DNA of 34,701 nt, taken from NCBI GenBank assembly GCA_900315745.1, contig ONAG01000095.1, forward strand, positions 1 to 34,701. The letters run 5' to 3'. This document shows, piece after piece, positions 8,000 through 17,871 of this stretch (position 1 is the first letter of the stretch; each line of letters opens with the position of its first letter). Below the pieces are notes generated by a model, which was not told the origin of the DNA, did no database searches, and saw only the letters and a list, made by a program, of their open reading frames with translations. The position numbers and the translations under genes were made by a program. The DNA comes from an uncultured Prevotellaceae bacterium (GTDB lineage Bacteria > Bacteroidota > Bacteroidia > Bacteroidales > Bacteroidaceae).

Positions 8000-9961
8000 C
8001 TATTCAAAGATGAGGTGACTGCCGTCAACCGTCAAGTGGAAATAGAGGTCTTGAGGATCGGTGATGGTGTTCAGACCGATGTAGTCCTGAGTGTATGTCT
8101 GACCATCGTTGCCCACCATGACGCATCTGACATCGGCTGTACCATTGCCATTATTGGTGACAGACACGGTGACCATGGCGTCATCCATGGCGGCGAGCCA
8201 TGAAGCCCAGTCTGTCTGTCCGCCACTCGGCTGGCACTTGGAAGCGAGTTCCTCACCTCCCCAACCGGTGCCCCAGCCCCAGTTGTCGGCACGCAGCACA
8301 CCATACTCGGTGGAGCCATCCTGAGATGCAAGGACGATCACGAAGTTGTTCCAGTTGCCGCCGCCGTTGGTGAAGTTCTTGAAGCGGCGTGTGAGGGTCT
8401 GTCCTGCCGGCACTTGGAATGCCTCGGAGTGAGCACCCCAGAAGCCAGTGGTGTTGTCCTCAGCACCTAATACGTCGTCGAACTCCAGATGGCTGCCGTC
8501 CACGGTGAAGTGGAAGTAGAAGTCATCGGGGTTGGTGACGGTGTTCAGTCCGAGGTAGTCCTGAGTGTAGGTATTGCCGTCGTTGCCCACCATTACGAAG
8601 CGAACATCAGCTGTTCCGTCGCCGTTGTTGGTGACATACGAGGTAACCTTTGCACCATCCATGGCAGCGAGCCATGAAGCCCAGTCAACCTGTCCGCCGC
8701 TTGGCCAGCACTTGGAGGATAGTTCCTCACCTCCCCAGCCGGTACCCCAGCCCCAGTTGTCAGCACGTAGCACGCCATACTCGGTGGAGCCATCCTGAGA
8801 AGCAAGGACAATCACGAAGTTGTTCCAGTTGCCGCCACCGTTGGTGTAGTTGGTGAAGGTTGTTACGACGGTCTCTCTTGGAGCCACCTTGACAGCCTCG
8901 GAGTGTGCGCCCCAGAAGCCAGTGCTGTTGTCGGTAGCACCAATGCTTGTGTACATCTTGTCCACCACCTCGAATTGTGCAGAGGCGATGACAGGATTGC
9001 AATTCTCGCCCTTGTAACTCTTGTTATATACGGCAACAATCGACTTGGTACCCAGACTGTTCAAATCGGGCACTGTCTGCAGCGTCAGTTCGGCAGCCGG
9101 CACTATCTTCGTAACTGCCTGTTCGAATTCCACAGTAGCAGTGACGTTGGCGAATGCTTCAGCCATATCAGTGCCGAGCAGCACCTTGCGTGGCACGCCA
9201 TTGAGTGTCATCGACAGAGGCAACTTGTCCTCAGCCGAGGTGCAGCCGCCAATAGGTTCGATATTGGTCTGCAGGAAGCCTATATATGAACCTTCAGGCA
9301 CCAAGAAGGCGCGTATGTTGGTGTTTGCTGCATCTGCATTGAGATTGGGGAGAGGACTCGTTTGAGTGTAAGTCTTCGTCACCACACCGTTCGTCATCAC
9401 CACGATAAAGGCGTTAGGTGTTGAGCGGTCTATGGTCAGTACCACCTTTCCTCCCAACTTGTCCACACCTTCGTCGGTGTCAGTTTCGAAAGTCAGGGTA
9501 CTCTGCACGTTGTCGCGGTTGATGTAATCGCCCCATTCAGAGTTGCCACTCGGCTGGTTGTCGAAGCGGATGGCGCCATACTCCTTGTAGTTTGCAGCCC
9601 CGCGGTCTTCGTCGTTGCAGAGAATCAGCGCGAAGTTCTTGTAGGTGTTGGATGCCGAGGGGTTGATGTTCAGGTTGAACACGCCATTCCACACCTTTCC
9701 ATCGGGAACTACATAATACTTGGAGAATGCTGCCCACCAGCCAGTGGAATAGTCGGTGGCACCAATGGTATAGACATCTTCCATCATGCCTTCCAATTCA
9801 GCAGGAGTGTTGGCTCTGGCTATCGAGTCTGCCTTGGCAGAAATCCAGTCGGGTGCATCGACGGAGTACAGGTCTCCACCCTCGCATCCAGCCGTTCCAA
9901 TAACCAATAAACAGCAACAAACAACTGTTATTGCGGAAAATAATATCTTTTTCATAATCAT
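8000..9961 (-). CDS. Surface glycan-binding-type lipoprotein with three related domains
   Basis: 653 aa (start ATG at 9961; ATG at 9955 is equally possible). The signal peptide ends in a lipobox (GTAGC, lipid Cys near residue 26). Order: a domain at about 40-190 beginning YTIGATDYSTGWWAAFSKYY; an Ig-like spacer at about 195-335; then two nearly identical 158-residue domains, each with TGFWGAHSEA, GGGNWNNFVIVLASQDGSTE, RADNWGWGTGWGGEEL and TVDGSHL. The first domain has the same opening motif, so all three are probably related. The many exposed Trp/Tyr fit carbohydrate stacking, and the place directly after susD fits an SGBP (SusE/SusF-position) protein that captures glycan on the cell surface. 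No catalytic motif is seen. It is 36 bp behind susD and is followed by a terminator. Confidence 0.8.
   Translation of the reverse strand: MIMKKILFSAITVVCCCLLVIGTAGCEGGDLYSVDAPDWISAKADSIARANTPAELEGMMEDVYTIGATDYSTGWWAAFSKYYVVPDGKVWNGVFNLNINPSASNTYKNFALILCNDEDRGAANYKEYGAIRFDNQPSGNSEWGDYINRDNVQSTLTFETDTDEGVDKLGGKVVLTIDRSTPNAFIVVMTNGVVTKTYTQTSPLPNLNADAANTNIRAFLVPEGSYIGFLQTNIEPIGGCTSAEDKLPLSMTLNGVPRKVLLGTDMAEAFANVTATVEFEQAVTKIVPAAELTLQTVPDLNSLGTKSIVAVYNKSYKGENCNPVIASAQFEVVDKMYTSIGATDNSTGFWGAHSEAVKVAPRETVVTTFTNYTNGGGNWNNFVIVLASQDGSTEYGVLRADNWGWGTGWGGEELSSKCWPSGGQVDWASWLAAMDGAKVTSYVTNNGDGTADVRFVMVGNDGNTYTQDYLGLNTVTNPDDFYFHFTVDGSHLEFDDVLGAEDNTTGFWGAHSEAFQVPAGQTLTRRFKNFTNGGGNWNNFVIVLASQDGSTEYGVLRADNWGWGTGWGGEELASKCQPSGGQTDWASWLAAMDDAMVTVSVTNNGNGTADVRCVMVGNDGQTYTQDYIGLNTITDPQDLYFHLTVDGSHLIFE
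8003..8950 (-). repeat. 474-bp tandem duplication inside the SGBP gene
   Basis: Two in-frame copies, roughly 8003-8476 and 8477-8950, are offset by 474 bp (158 codons). Long stretches are nearly identical, such as those encoding NWNNFVIVLASQDGSTEYGV. The edges (TSIGATDNST / DVLGAEDNTT) are more diverged. The duplication adds a second binding-type domain and offers homology for recombination. Confidence 0.85.
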
Positions 9962-9997
9962 TTAAGTCTTTAATGTTTCACGTTTATTGCTTATTGT

Positions 9998-11767
9998 TCA
10001 GAGGTTCACCACGGGATGCAAGGTCCATCCCTGCTCACTGAAGAAAGTGGCGTTGTTGGTGTTGGTGTTTGCCGAATTGCCCTTCAAGTTGGGGTTTGCA
10101 TTGAGCAGACCTTGGTAGATGGGTATGAACTCGTGTCCTGGCACAAACGTGTCGTATGAAGTCTTGAATGGCTTCTCCAACTTTCCGTTGTCATCCTTGG
10201 GCAGGCCGTCATAGTCGAACTGTTCTTTCACCAAGGTTGGGTCGTTGCTTACCATCACTGTGCCATGTGCCTTAAGCTGCTTCAAGCGGTCGGCGCTGTA
10301 GAAGAAGCCCCAGCGGATGAGGTCGAAGCCACGTCCGAACTCGCATCCGAACTCCTTTGGACGCTCCACGTTGGCTATCTGCTCGAAGAGCTTGTCCTTG
10401 CTGTTGAAGTCAGAGAGCTTCAGGTTGGGCAGCTGAGCACGGTTGCGCACCTGGTTTATCCAGTCGATGGCTTGCTGTGTTGGTCCGTTGACTTCGTTCT
10501 CACATTCTGCAGCACGCAGCAGCACGTCGCTGTAGCGCATCATGCGAAGGTTGATTCCGCAGTGCAAGCCTGTTACCACCGACTCATACATGTTTGTGCG
10601 CATGTTTGTCCATTTGGCAATGGGCAGGCCACCATTGTTGTTGTTGGTGATTACATTCTCAGTGACATCCATTGCCTTCTTGTAGCATACGTTGCCATTC
10701 TCAAAGCCTTCCCAGTCTGCCTCGTAGGTTCCGATGGTCCAGTAGAGTCGTGGGTCGAGCTTGCCCTCGGTGGTGCGCTCCTGCTTGAAGAGATGGTAGA
10801 GCCATGGTGAAGCCGACAAGTCAGCCCATCCACCGAACGAGCCTGGACAGAAGTTGCTCTCTATGGCATGTGCCTGTGTGGCGTTGGAACTGGTGTTCAC
10901 CGGTGTCCACTCCTCGTCGGTGCCCTGCGAGCCATAGTCCAGGAACTGCACCTCGAAGAGGCTCTCTGCATTGTTCTCGTATTGTGAGCCCTCACGGAAG
11001 TTGTCGCCATAGTTCTTCATCAACTCATAGTGACCGTAAGCACCTGACATGATGGACTTGAGCACTGCCAATGCATCGCTGTACTTGTGGTTCATCATCA
11101 GTGCGCGGGCATAATATCCGGCTGCGGCACCACATGTGGCACGCCCCTTTGCCCACTCGCCACCGATATCTCTGCTGGGCAACAGCTTCATCGCCTCAGA
11201 GAAGTCCTTCTCCACCTGATTCAGCACATCTGTGTAGCTGCTGTTGGAGGCATAAAGTCCGTCAAGTGAGCCATACTGGCTATAGTCGGTGATGAGCGGT
11301 GGGTTCTGGTAGTAGCCCACGAGGTTGTAGTAGCTCAGTCCGCGCAGGAACAGCGCCTGTCCCTTGACTCTCTTCATGTTTTCGTCAAGGACATCACCTT
11401 CGCCGCCAGTGCGCGAAAGGATGAAGTTGCAAACGTTGATGGTATAGTACCATTCACGCCACACCCACTGGGTCATCTCTTCAGTAGCGGGAGCGTTCAA
11501 GTCGTCGTATGCCAGATACCACACCTGGCTTGAGTTCCACACCTCGTCGCCGCGGCACAGGTCGTATCCATAGCCCACACGGGCGTATGAACCCTCCATG
11601 CGGATGTGGTTGTATGCGGCGATGACACATTCCTCCAGGTCGGAGGCAGTCTTGCCAAAGGTGGCAGTGGTTTGCTGGTTGGGGTTGATGAGTTCAAGCT
11701 TGTCTTCGCAAGATGTCAGAGTGCCAAGGCCCAGCAAAAGTGCAAACGATAATTTATATAGTTTCAT
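9998..11767 (-). CDS. SusD/RagB-family outer-membrane lipoprotein
   Basis: 589 aa from the ATG at 11767, where MKLYKLSFALLLGLGTLTSC gives a lipobox with lipid Cys at residue 20 followed by EDK; the open frame upstream overlaps susC and lacks a signal. SusD proteins bind glycan on the cell surface and form the lid of the SusC channel. Family features are the N-terminal segment LINPNQQTTATFGKTASDLEECVIAAYN, the TPR-like helices (QALFLRGLSYYNLVGYYQNPPL), LRYSDVLLRAAE-like MRYSDVLLRAAECENEV with WINQVRNRA, and a C-terminal FGRGFDLIRWG/HEFIPI segment. It begins 22 bp after susC and is followed by the SGBP gene. Confidence 0.95.
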   Translation of the reverse strand: MKLYKLSFALLLGLGTLTSCEDKLELINPNQQTTATFGKTASDLEECVIAAYNHIRMEGSYARVGYGYDLCRGDEVWNSSQVWYLAYDDLNAPATEEMTQWVWREWYYTINVCNFILSRTGGEGDVLDENMKRVKGQALFLRGLSYYNLVGYYQNPPLITDYSQYGSLDGLYASNSSYTDVLNQVEKDFSEAMKLLPSRDIGGEWAKGRATCGAAAGYYARALMMNHKYSDALAVLKSIMSGAYGHYELMKNYGDNFREGSQYENNAESLFEVQFLDYGSQGTDEEWTPVNTSSNATQAHAIESNFCPGSFGGWADLSASPWLYHLFKQERTTEGKLDPRLYWTIGTYEADWEGFENGNVCYKKAMDVTENVITNNNNGGLPIAKWTNMRTNMYESVVTGLHCGINLRMMRYSDVLLRAAECENEVNGPTQQAIDWINQVRNRAQLPNLKLSDFNSKDKLFEQIANVERPKEFGCEFGRGFDLIRWGFFYSADRLKQLKAHGTVMVSNDPTLVKEQFDYDGLPKDDNGKLEKPFKTSYDTFVPGHEFIPIYQGLLNANPNLKGNSANTNTNNATFFSEQGWTLHPVVNL

Positions 11768-11789
11768 AATGAAGTAGCTTATTATGTTA

Positions 11790-14700
11790 TTAGAACGAGA
11801 AATTAACACCACACATGAAGCTGCGTGCCGAGGGGTAGGAGCAGTAGTTGTAACCCGGTGTGAATGTGCCGGGAGCATAGTCCACGTTGTAGCCCTTGTA
11901 TCCTGTGAAGGTATGGAGGTTTTGTGCCGACACATAGATGCGTGCGCCGGTGATGTATCCGCCAAACAGTTTGTTGGGGAAGTTGTATCCCAATTCCACG
12001 TTGGCTATCTTCCAGTAGGCTGCGTTCTGTATCTGACGGTCGCTGAACAAGTCGTTCCAAGCCAATGTGCCGCCAGGATGTGTCACTGTGGTGAATGTGC
12101 GTGGCACACTCGAGAGATAAGTGCCATCGTCAGCCCAGCGGTTGGCGTCAGCCATTGCCACATCCTTGTTGCCGTAGCCATAACAGCTGTTCAAGGCATT
12201 GTAGATATGGTCGGACACATGATATCCAAGCGCGCCGTAGGTGGAGATACTCAGGTCGAAGCCCTTGTACTCCAAGTGTGCGCTCAAGCCGAAGTTCAGC
12301 TTTGGCAGTCCACTGCCCAAAACGGTCTGGTCTTCGTCTGTAATCTGTCCGTCTTTATTGACATCGCCATACCAGCAGTCGCCCACCTGTGCGCCCGGCT
12401 GATAGGTCCATGTGCTTGGGTCGATTACTTTCTTCACATAGGTTGGGTCGGCAGCTGCCTTGGCATCTTCAAGTTCCTGAGCTCTCTTGGCACCAGTGGC
12501 GTTCAGATTGTCAAGCTCTGCCTGTGTGCGGATGATGCCGCCATATTGCCAACCATAGAACTTACCAACTTCCTCGCCCACCTTAGTTATATAGGCGCCG
12601 TCAATCTGGGTGTCCTTGCCCGTGCTCAGGGCAGTCACCTTGTTGCGCACGGTGCTCACGTTGGCACTAATCTGGTGCTTCAGGGCGTGGTCGTTGTTGC
12701 GGTAGGTAAGTGAGAATTCAAAACCGCTGTTCTCCATGGAGGCGGCATTCATCGTCACGCTCGTGTTCTGCACACCGGCGTTCAGAGGCACCGACACGTT
12801 GTAGAGCAGGTCGGTAGATTTGTTCTTGAACCATTCTGCCGAGAACTCAATGCGGTTGTGGAACATGGCGAGGTCGATACCGACGTTGGAAGTGGATTTC
12901 TTCTCCCATGCCAATTCCTCGTTGACGTAGGTAGATACAGCCGAACCGCTAACCTCCTGGTTGCCAAAGCTGTACTTCATATTGTTGCGCAACATTGTTG
13001 CCTGATAGACGTATTCACCGATGTTCTCGTTACCTAACTCACCATAGCTGGCACGAATCTTGAACATGCTGAACAATTCGCGGCTGAATGGGAAGAACTC
13101 TTCCTTGTCGAAGCGCCAACCTAATGAGACTGATGGGAATGTTCCCCAACGGATGGATTTGGTGAGGCGCGAGCTACCGTCACGACGAATGATGCCTGAT
13201 ACCAGGTACTTGCCGTCGTAGTCATAGTTGAGACGACCAATATAGGAGTTCAGTGCGTGCTTGTACTCGTAAGAGTCGGCATCACGCTTGGTAGCGTTCT
13301 GCAACTGCAGGAAGTATGGTTCCGAGTAGTTCAAGCCCCATGCCGACAGGGTGTTGGTGTTTTCTTCCTCATAAGTGATACCACCCAAGAGGTTGATGTG
13401 GTGCAATCCAAAGGTGCCGTCGTAGGTCAGCGTGTTCTCTATCAGGGCATCGGTGTACTTGCGGTGTGCCTTTGTAAGGCGCTCATTATCCTTGGCGAGA
13501 TAAACACGGTTGCTCTGTATCCATGCCGAGATCCATGTCTTGTCGTTGGCATGTGTTCCATGTCTTGTCGTTGGCATGTGTTGCACTATACGAAAGGTTT
13601 ATCTTGTAACTGAGCTTGTGGTTTTCGCTTTCCACACCCAACAGCTTCAAGAGGTCAACGTCTGCCGAGGCAGTGCCCACAAATCTATCGACGATGGTGT
13701 TGCGCGAGAAGAGATTGTTGGTGAGCAGAGGGTTGGTGGCAGAGATGTCGCCGTGGATGTTATCGTAATAGACGCCATATCCGTAAGCATCGTATTCCCA
13801 GTTGCTTGCAGCACCCACCTTGTCGTCCAGGCACCAAGTCGATTCATCGTAAGCCTTGATGGTGGGTTGCATGGTCAGCGTGCCAAGCAGCACGTTGGGC
13901 AAATTGCCATAGAGACCTTGGATGTATTCATTGGCGTTTGAGATAGACATGTTGTCTTGGTTGGAGTGCGAATAAACCAACGATGTGCGGAACTTCACAA
14001 ACTTCGTGTCCATGGTGTTGTTCACGCGGGCGGTGAAACGCTCGTAGTTGGGTCCTGCGCCCTCCATCGTACCTGTCTGCCTGAAGTAGTCGAGGCCTAC
14101 ATTATAAGTATTGTTTGCTCCGCCACCGCTCAGGTTCACGTTGTGGTTCTGACGGACACCCGTCTTGAAAACTTCCTTGAACCAATCAGTGTCGGTGTTG
14201 TCCATGAAATGATAACGACCATCTTCTCCCAAGGTGTAACCGCCAGGAGCAGCCACGCCGGTGTTCTTGCTCGACAGTCCTAAGAGTTGGCTATACTGAT
14301 CAGAGTTCATCACGTCATAGACACCGCTGTCTATCTTGTCCATACCCAAATAGCCCTTGTAATCTACTTTCAGCGGCTGGTCCTTCTTGCCACCCTTTGT
14401 GGTGATGATGACCACACCGTTGGCGGCACGCGAACCGTAGATGGCACCTGCCGATGCATCCTTGAGCACTTGGATGGTCTCGATGTCGTTTGGTGAGAAG
14501 TCGCGGATGGTGGTGCCCATTGGCACGCCGTCGATGACGTAAAGAGGAGCGGTGCTGCCGAAAGAGCCCAAACCACGGATGCGCACTGATGGGTCGGCAC
14601 CGGGCTGACCATCACTGGTCACCTGAACGCCAGCCACTTTTCCTTCAAGCATCGTGGAGATGTTTGAGTTGGAAACCCTCTTGAGTTCATCGGCATTGAC

Positions 14701-15108
14701 CACAGCCACCGAACCGGTCAGGTCTGCCTTCTTCTGGGTACCATAACCCACGACGACCACCTGCTCAAGCAACTGTGAGTCGCTCTGCATTCGGATAATG
14801 CCAAGTGAGGATTGACCTTTCGTTGGCACCTCCAGGTCTTTGAAACCCACATAACTAAACACGAGCGTAGCATTAGCGGGAGCATCAAGGCTGAAGTTGC
14901 CGTCGATGTCGGTCACAGCGCCTGTCTGCGATCCCTTCACCTTGACAGTGGCACCGATGAGCGGTTCCCCGTCTTGATCGACAACCTGACCCGTCACCTT
15001 ATCGGTCTGCTGGGTCGTAGCAGCCGTCGCAGTAAGCGGACAGAAGGACAGAGATCCTCCTATCATGCTTAACGACAGCATTGTCGCAAATAATAGTTCT
15101 TTTCTCAT
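11790..15108 (-). pseudogene. SusC/RagA-family TonB-dependent receptor, split by a 25-bp tandem duplication
   Basis: The frame from the ATG at 15108 reads 540 aa and stops at 13486; the rest of the barrel continues to 11790 in another frame. The cause is an exact 25-bp tandem repeat at 13533-13582. With one copy removed the gene is 3294 bp, coding 1097 aa, a normal SusC length. The N-terminus has a signal peptide, a carboxypeptidase-D-like domain (KVTGQVVDQDGEPLIGATV, about 37-110), the TonB-box region (LEQVVVVGYGTQKKADLTGSV, about 114-134) and the plug (MLEGKVAGVQV, PSVRIRGLGS, VLKDASAGAIYGSRAANGV). The second part is barrel and ends in SFMCGVNFSF. The protein imports oligosaccharides with SusD. 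As read, the product would lack half its barrel, unless the repeat can slip back or is a sequencing or assembly error. Confidence 0.93.
13533..13582 (-). repeat. Perfect 25-bp tandem duplication causing the susC frameshift
   Basis: Copies at 13533-13557 and 13558-13582 are identical. Each codes in part for ATHANDKTW. Read through both copies, the frame shifts by one after DKTW and ends 27 codons later. With one copy the reading is ATHANDKTWISAWIQSNRVY, typical beta-barrel sequence. The exact identity points to a recent event. Confidence 0.97.
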
Positions 15109-15460
15109 TTTTTGTTAGTAATTAGTTTATTATAAACAGGTTGCTAAGTTTCTTATAAAAAATCAGGTGTCTTCACATGAATTATTATCCCAAAAAGTTG
15201 CACCAATATATCATTTTGCCTCACAGTATAATATAAAAATGTATTAAGCATGGCAATTTATGGTGTGGCAACCAAAGGAATTATATTGTTCACCAAATGC
15301 TTGCGTTACATCCATATATGTGGCATTCTTCATTATTCTGCCTCAACTCGGAATAGTTTTAGCTAACTTGTTCTTGCTCTCACAGCAAAACAATTCACCA
15401 GATGATGTAGGAGGAAGCAATGGTCAGGGTGCATCCCACCTTCACATCAATTCTATGATA

Positions 15461-15468
15461 CAAAGATA
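15461..15468 (-). promoter_or_regulatory. Possible -7 element of the susC operon
   Basis: The minus strand reads TATCTTTG, matching TAnnTTTG. It is the only consensus match found between susC and the riboswitch on this strand. No TTTG -33 box is present 19-21 nt upstream, as can occur at activator-dependent PUL promoters. The resulting leader would be about 345 nt. Confidence 0.4.
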
Positions 15469-15613
15469 CAAGTTATTTTTCTAATTCGGATACACTTATG
15501 TAACATTTCGATGAAAATATGTCAAATAGTGGTGTTTTTTTAGAGAGATTGTCATTTTCAGTCGAGAAATGAAAATATTATTTCATTTCTCTCACTATAT
15601 AGAAATTTTGCAC

Positions 15614-15621
15614 TATCTTTG
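15614..15621 (+). promoter_or_regulatory. -7 element of the B12 uptake operon
   Basis: TATCTTTG matches TAnnTTTG and lies about 20 nt before the riboswitch stem P1, so transcription should begin near 15627. A clear TTTG -33 box is not seen at the usual spacing. Confidence 0.55.
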
Positions 15622-15640
15622 CATAAGCAAAAGACGCAAC

Positions 15641-15834
15641 GCAATAGGTTCACTCCTTTGTGATTAAAAGGGAATCGGGTGAAAATCCCGAACAGTCCCG
15701 CTGCTGTGAGTTGTCCTTATTCGCCGGCACAAGAAGCCACTGGTAATCACCGGGAAGGCGTGCCGGAAGAGACAACGAAGTCAGAAGACCTGCCATTGCG
15801 CAAACATCCCCAAAGCCACGATGCATGGTTGGGG
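15641..15834 (+). ncRNA. Cobalamin (B12) riboswitch with expression-platform hairpin
   Basis: Core aptamer motifs are in the expected order: GGGAATCGGGTGAAAATCCC with CAGTCCCGCTGCTGTGA (15670-15708), GAAGCCACTG (15733-15742), CACCGGGAAGGCG, and the B12 box GAAGTCAGAAGACCTGCC (15777-15794). Closing stem P1 pairs GCAAT at 15641-15645 with ATTGC at 15795-15799 and AGGT at 15646-15649 with ACCT near 15788-15791. After the aptamer, CCCCAA (15808-15813) pairs with TTGGGG (15829-15834), with an inner CCA/TGG, ending 15 nt before the BtuB ATG. No U-run follows, so control is probably at translation: cobalamin binding would hide the start region. Confidence 0.95.
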
Positions 15835-15849
15835 ACATTCATTTATGAC

Positions 15850-17844
15850 ATGAAAAGAACTGCAACAACATGCTTGTTGTGCATGCTGGCACTGATGGTC
15901 ACGGCACAGAATGAAGCCGACAGCGTGCAACATCTCGACGAGGTGGTGGTTACATCCAAACTCACCTTCAGGGAAGTCATACCATCCCAGCAACTCAGCG
16001 GCGAGCAGTTGGAGCGGCTCAGCACCCATTCCGTGGCTGACGCACTGCGCTATTTCTCCGGCCTGCAACTGAAAGACTACGGCGGTGTTGGCGGCATCAA
16101 GACGGTGAACATACGCAGCATGGGCAGTCACCACCTTGGAATATACTACGACGGCATAGAGTTGGGCAACGCCCAAAACGGACAAATAGACTTGGGACAG
16201 TTCTCGCTCGACAATGTGGAAGAGGTGACACTATACAACGGACAAAAAAGTGCCATCTTCCAGACAGCCAGCGACTTTGGCAATGCAGGCTCGGTGTATA
16301 TCCGCACCCGCAGACCACATTTCAACTATGGTGAGAACCACCATCTGAAAATAAGTGCGAAATATGGTTCGAGCGACATGGTCAGGCTATCTGGACTTTA
16401 CGAGCACCGCCTAACTGAGAACCTCAGCACGTCAGTGAGCGCCGGTTTCTTGAACGCCAGCGGGAAATACAAGTTCCGCTATCACCGCGTCAACATAGAT
16501 GGCTCAACAGCATGGGACACCACTGCCGTGAGGCAGAATGGCGACATCCATGCAGAGAGAATAGAGGCAAACATGCTTGGCAACATCCAACAAGGCTATT
16601 GGTATCTGAAAGGCTACCTCTACAATTCGGAGCGAGGCATCCCAGGAGCCATTGTGAACAATGTGTGGCGACGTGGCGAAAGACAATGGGACCTCAACAC
16701 CTTCGCCCAAGGGCAATGGCAGAAGAGCTTCACCGACCGATTCAGCAGTCGTGTGATGGCAAAATACGCATACTACCGCACACATTATGTGAACAACGAC
16801 TCCACGCAACTGCCGGTGGACAACACCTACTACCAACAAGAGTTCTACGCCACCACGTCGAATGTATATGAGATACTGCGCAACTGGAGCGTGTCGCTCA
16901 GCTACGACCTCCGCTGGAACAAGCTCAACGCCAACTCCTACCAGTTTGCATACCCCACACGATGGTCGCACCTCGTGTCAGCAGCCACAGCCATCGACTG
17001 CCCAAAAGTAAAAATGCAAGGAAGCATACTCGCCTCATACATCAAAGACCATACCCGCACCGGCGGAAGCCAACCATCAGTCACACGATGGACCCCGGCA
17101 TTCTTCGTCAGTGTCTATCCGCTGTCAGGACGATGGCTCTCGCTGCGCACCTTCGTGAAAAAGAGTTTCCGTATGCCGACATTCAACGACCTGTATTACA
17201 CCGATGTGGGCAATGCCGCACTAAAGCCGGAGACCGCCACCCAATATGATGCTGGACTGGTAATCAGCAAGACATGGACCAACGGCATCATAAGACATGT
17301 AAAACTGCAAGCCGACGGTTACTACAACACCGTGAGAGACAAGATTGTGGCATACCCCAAAGGACAGCAGTTCCGCTGGACGATGCTCAACTTGGGGCGC
17401 GTGCACATCACGGGTACAGACGTGGAAGCCGAGGCAGACGTGGAAGTAATGAAAGGGCTGGTCGTCACCGGACGTGTGCAATACACATACCAAGACGCAC
17501 GTGACGTGACAGATCCCGCCACACCCTACTACCGCGACCAAATCCCATACATACCATGGCATAGCGGGTCTGCCATCATTGGTGCCTCATACCACGGATG
17601 GAGCCTGCACTACAGCTTCATTTATGCCGGAGAACGGTACAGCGAACAAGAAAACATCATATACAACCACGTGCAACCGTGGTACACCAACGACATCAGT
17701 CTGATGTATGCCTTCCAGTATCACAAGGCAAAATGCAAGGCGACATTGGAAGTGAACAACCTCCTCAGCCAAGACTATGACGTGATAGTGAACTACCCCA
17801 TGCCCAAGCGCAACTACGCCCTGACGCTCTCCATAGAATATTGA
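15850..17844 (+). CDS. btuB: BtuB-like TonB-dependent cobalamin receptor
   Basis: 664 aa from the ATG at 15850, where MKRTATTCLLCMLALMVTAQ is a signal peptide; the longer frame starts at a GTG inside the riboswitch and is rejected. A TonB box (LDEVVVTSK, residues about 29-37) is followed by the plug domain (LSTHSVADALRYFSGLQLKDYGGVGGIKTVNIRSMG, NVEEVTLYNGQKSAIFQTASDFGNAG) and a 22-strand-type barrel ending ALTLSIEY. It carries cobalamin across the outer membrane with TonB energy. The substrate is assigned from the riboswitch directly upstream and the BtuG-like gene directly downstream. The barrel is a single intact frame, unlike that of the susC gene. Confidence 0.92.
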   Translation: MKRTATTCLLCMLALMVTAQNEADSVQHLDEVVVTSKLTFREVIPSQQLSGEQLERLSTHSVADALRYFSGLQLKDYGGVGGIKTVNIRSMGSHHLGIYYDGIELGNAQNGQIDLGQFSLDNVEEVTLYNGQKSAIFQTASDFGNAGSVYIRTRRPHFNYGENHHLKISAKYGSSDMVRLSGLYEHRLTENLSTSVSAGFLNASGKYKFRYHRVNIDGSTAWDTTAVRQNGDIHAERIEANMLGNIQQGYWYLKGYLYNSERGIPGAIVNNVWRRGERQWDLNTFAQGQWQKSFTDRFSSRVMAKYAYYRTHYVNNDSTQLPVDNTYYQQEFYATTSNVYEILRNWSVSLSYDLRWNKLNANSYQFAYPTRWSHLVSAATAIDCPKVKMQGSILASYIKDHTRTGGSQPSVTRWTPAFFVSVYPLSGRWLSLRTFVKKSFRMPTFNDLYYTDVGNAALKPETATQYDAGLVISKTWTNGIIRHVKLQADGYYNTVRDKIVAYPKGQQFRWTMLNLGRVHITGTDVEAEADVEVMKGLVVTGRVQYTYQDARDVTDPATPYYRDQIPYIPWHSGSAIIGASYHGWSLHYSFIYAGERYSEQENIIYNHVQPWYTNDISLMYAFQYHKAKCKATLEVNNLLSQDYDVIVNYPMPKRNYALTLSIEY

Positions 17845-17871
17845 ATACATTCAAAACAACCATAGCCACCA

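Larger units (their letters stand above)
15109..15640. other. Divergent intergenic region between susC and the B12 operon
   Basis: About 530 bp, AT-rich, with no convincing gene. It holds a minus-strand -7 box near 15461 that would give susC a leader of about 345 nt, and a plus-strand -7 box near 15614 for the B12 operon. No further strong hairpin or repeated operator was recognised. A 74-codon plus-strand frame at 15260-15484 lacks any family signature and is not called. Confidence 0.6.

Noticed and set aside
11784-12713. 309-codon open frame on the plus strand opposite susC
   Set aside because: It is antisense to a clear SusC barrel and has no family features; an antisense shadow.
13486-13586. 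Two separate overlapping genes: a short SusC-like protein and a second barrel protein
   Set aside because: The exact 25-bp tandem repeat in the overlap explains the split. One copy gives a single SusC of normal length, and the second frame lacks a signal peptide and plug.
15260-15484. 74-codon plus-strand frame in the susC/B12 intergenic region
   Set aside because: Low-complexity composition and no homology signature; it also overlaps the likely susC promoter.
15679-15849. N-terminal extension of BtuB from a GTG at 15679
   Set aside because: It lies inside the cobalamin riboswitch aptamer; the ATG at 15850 gives a proper signal peptide.
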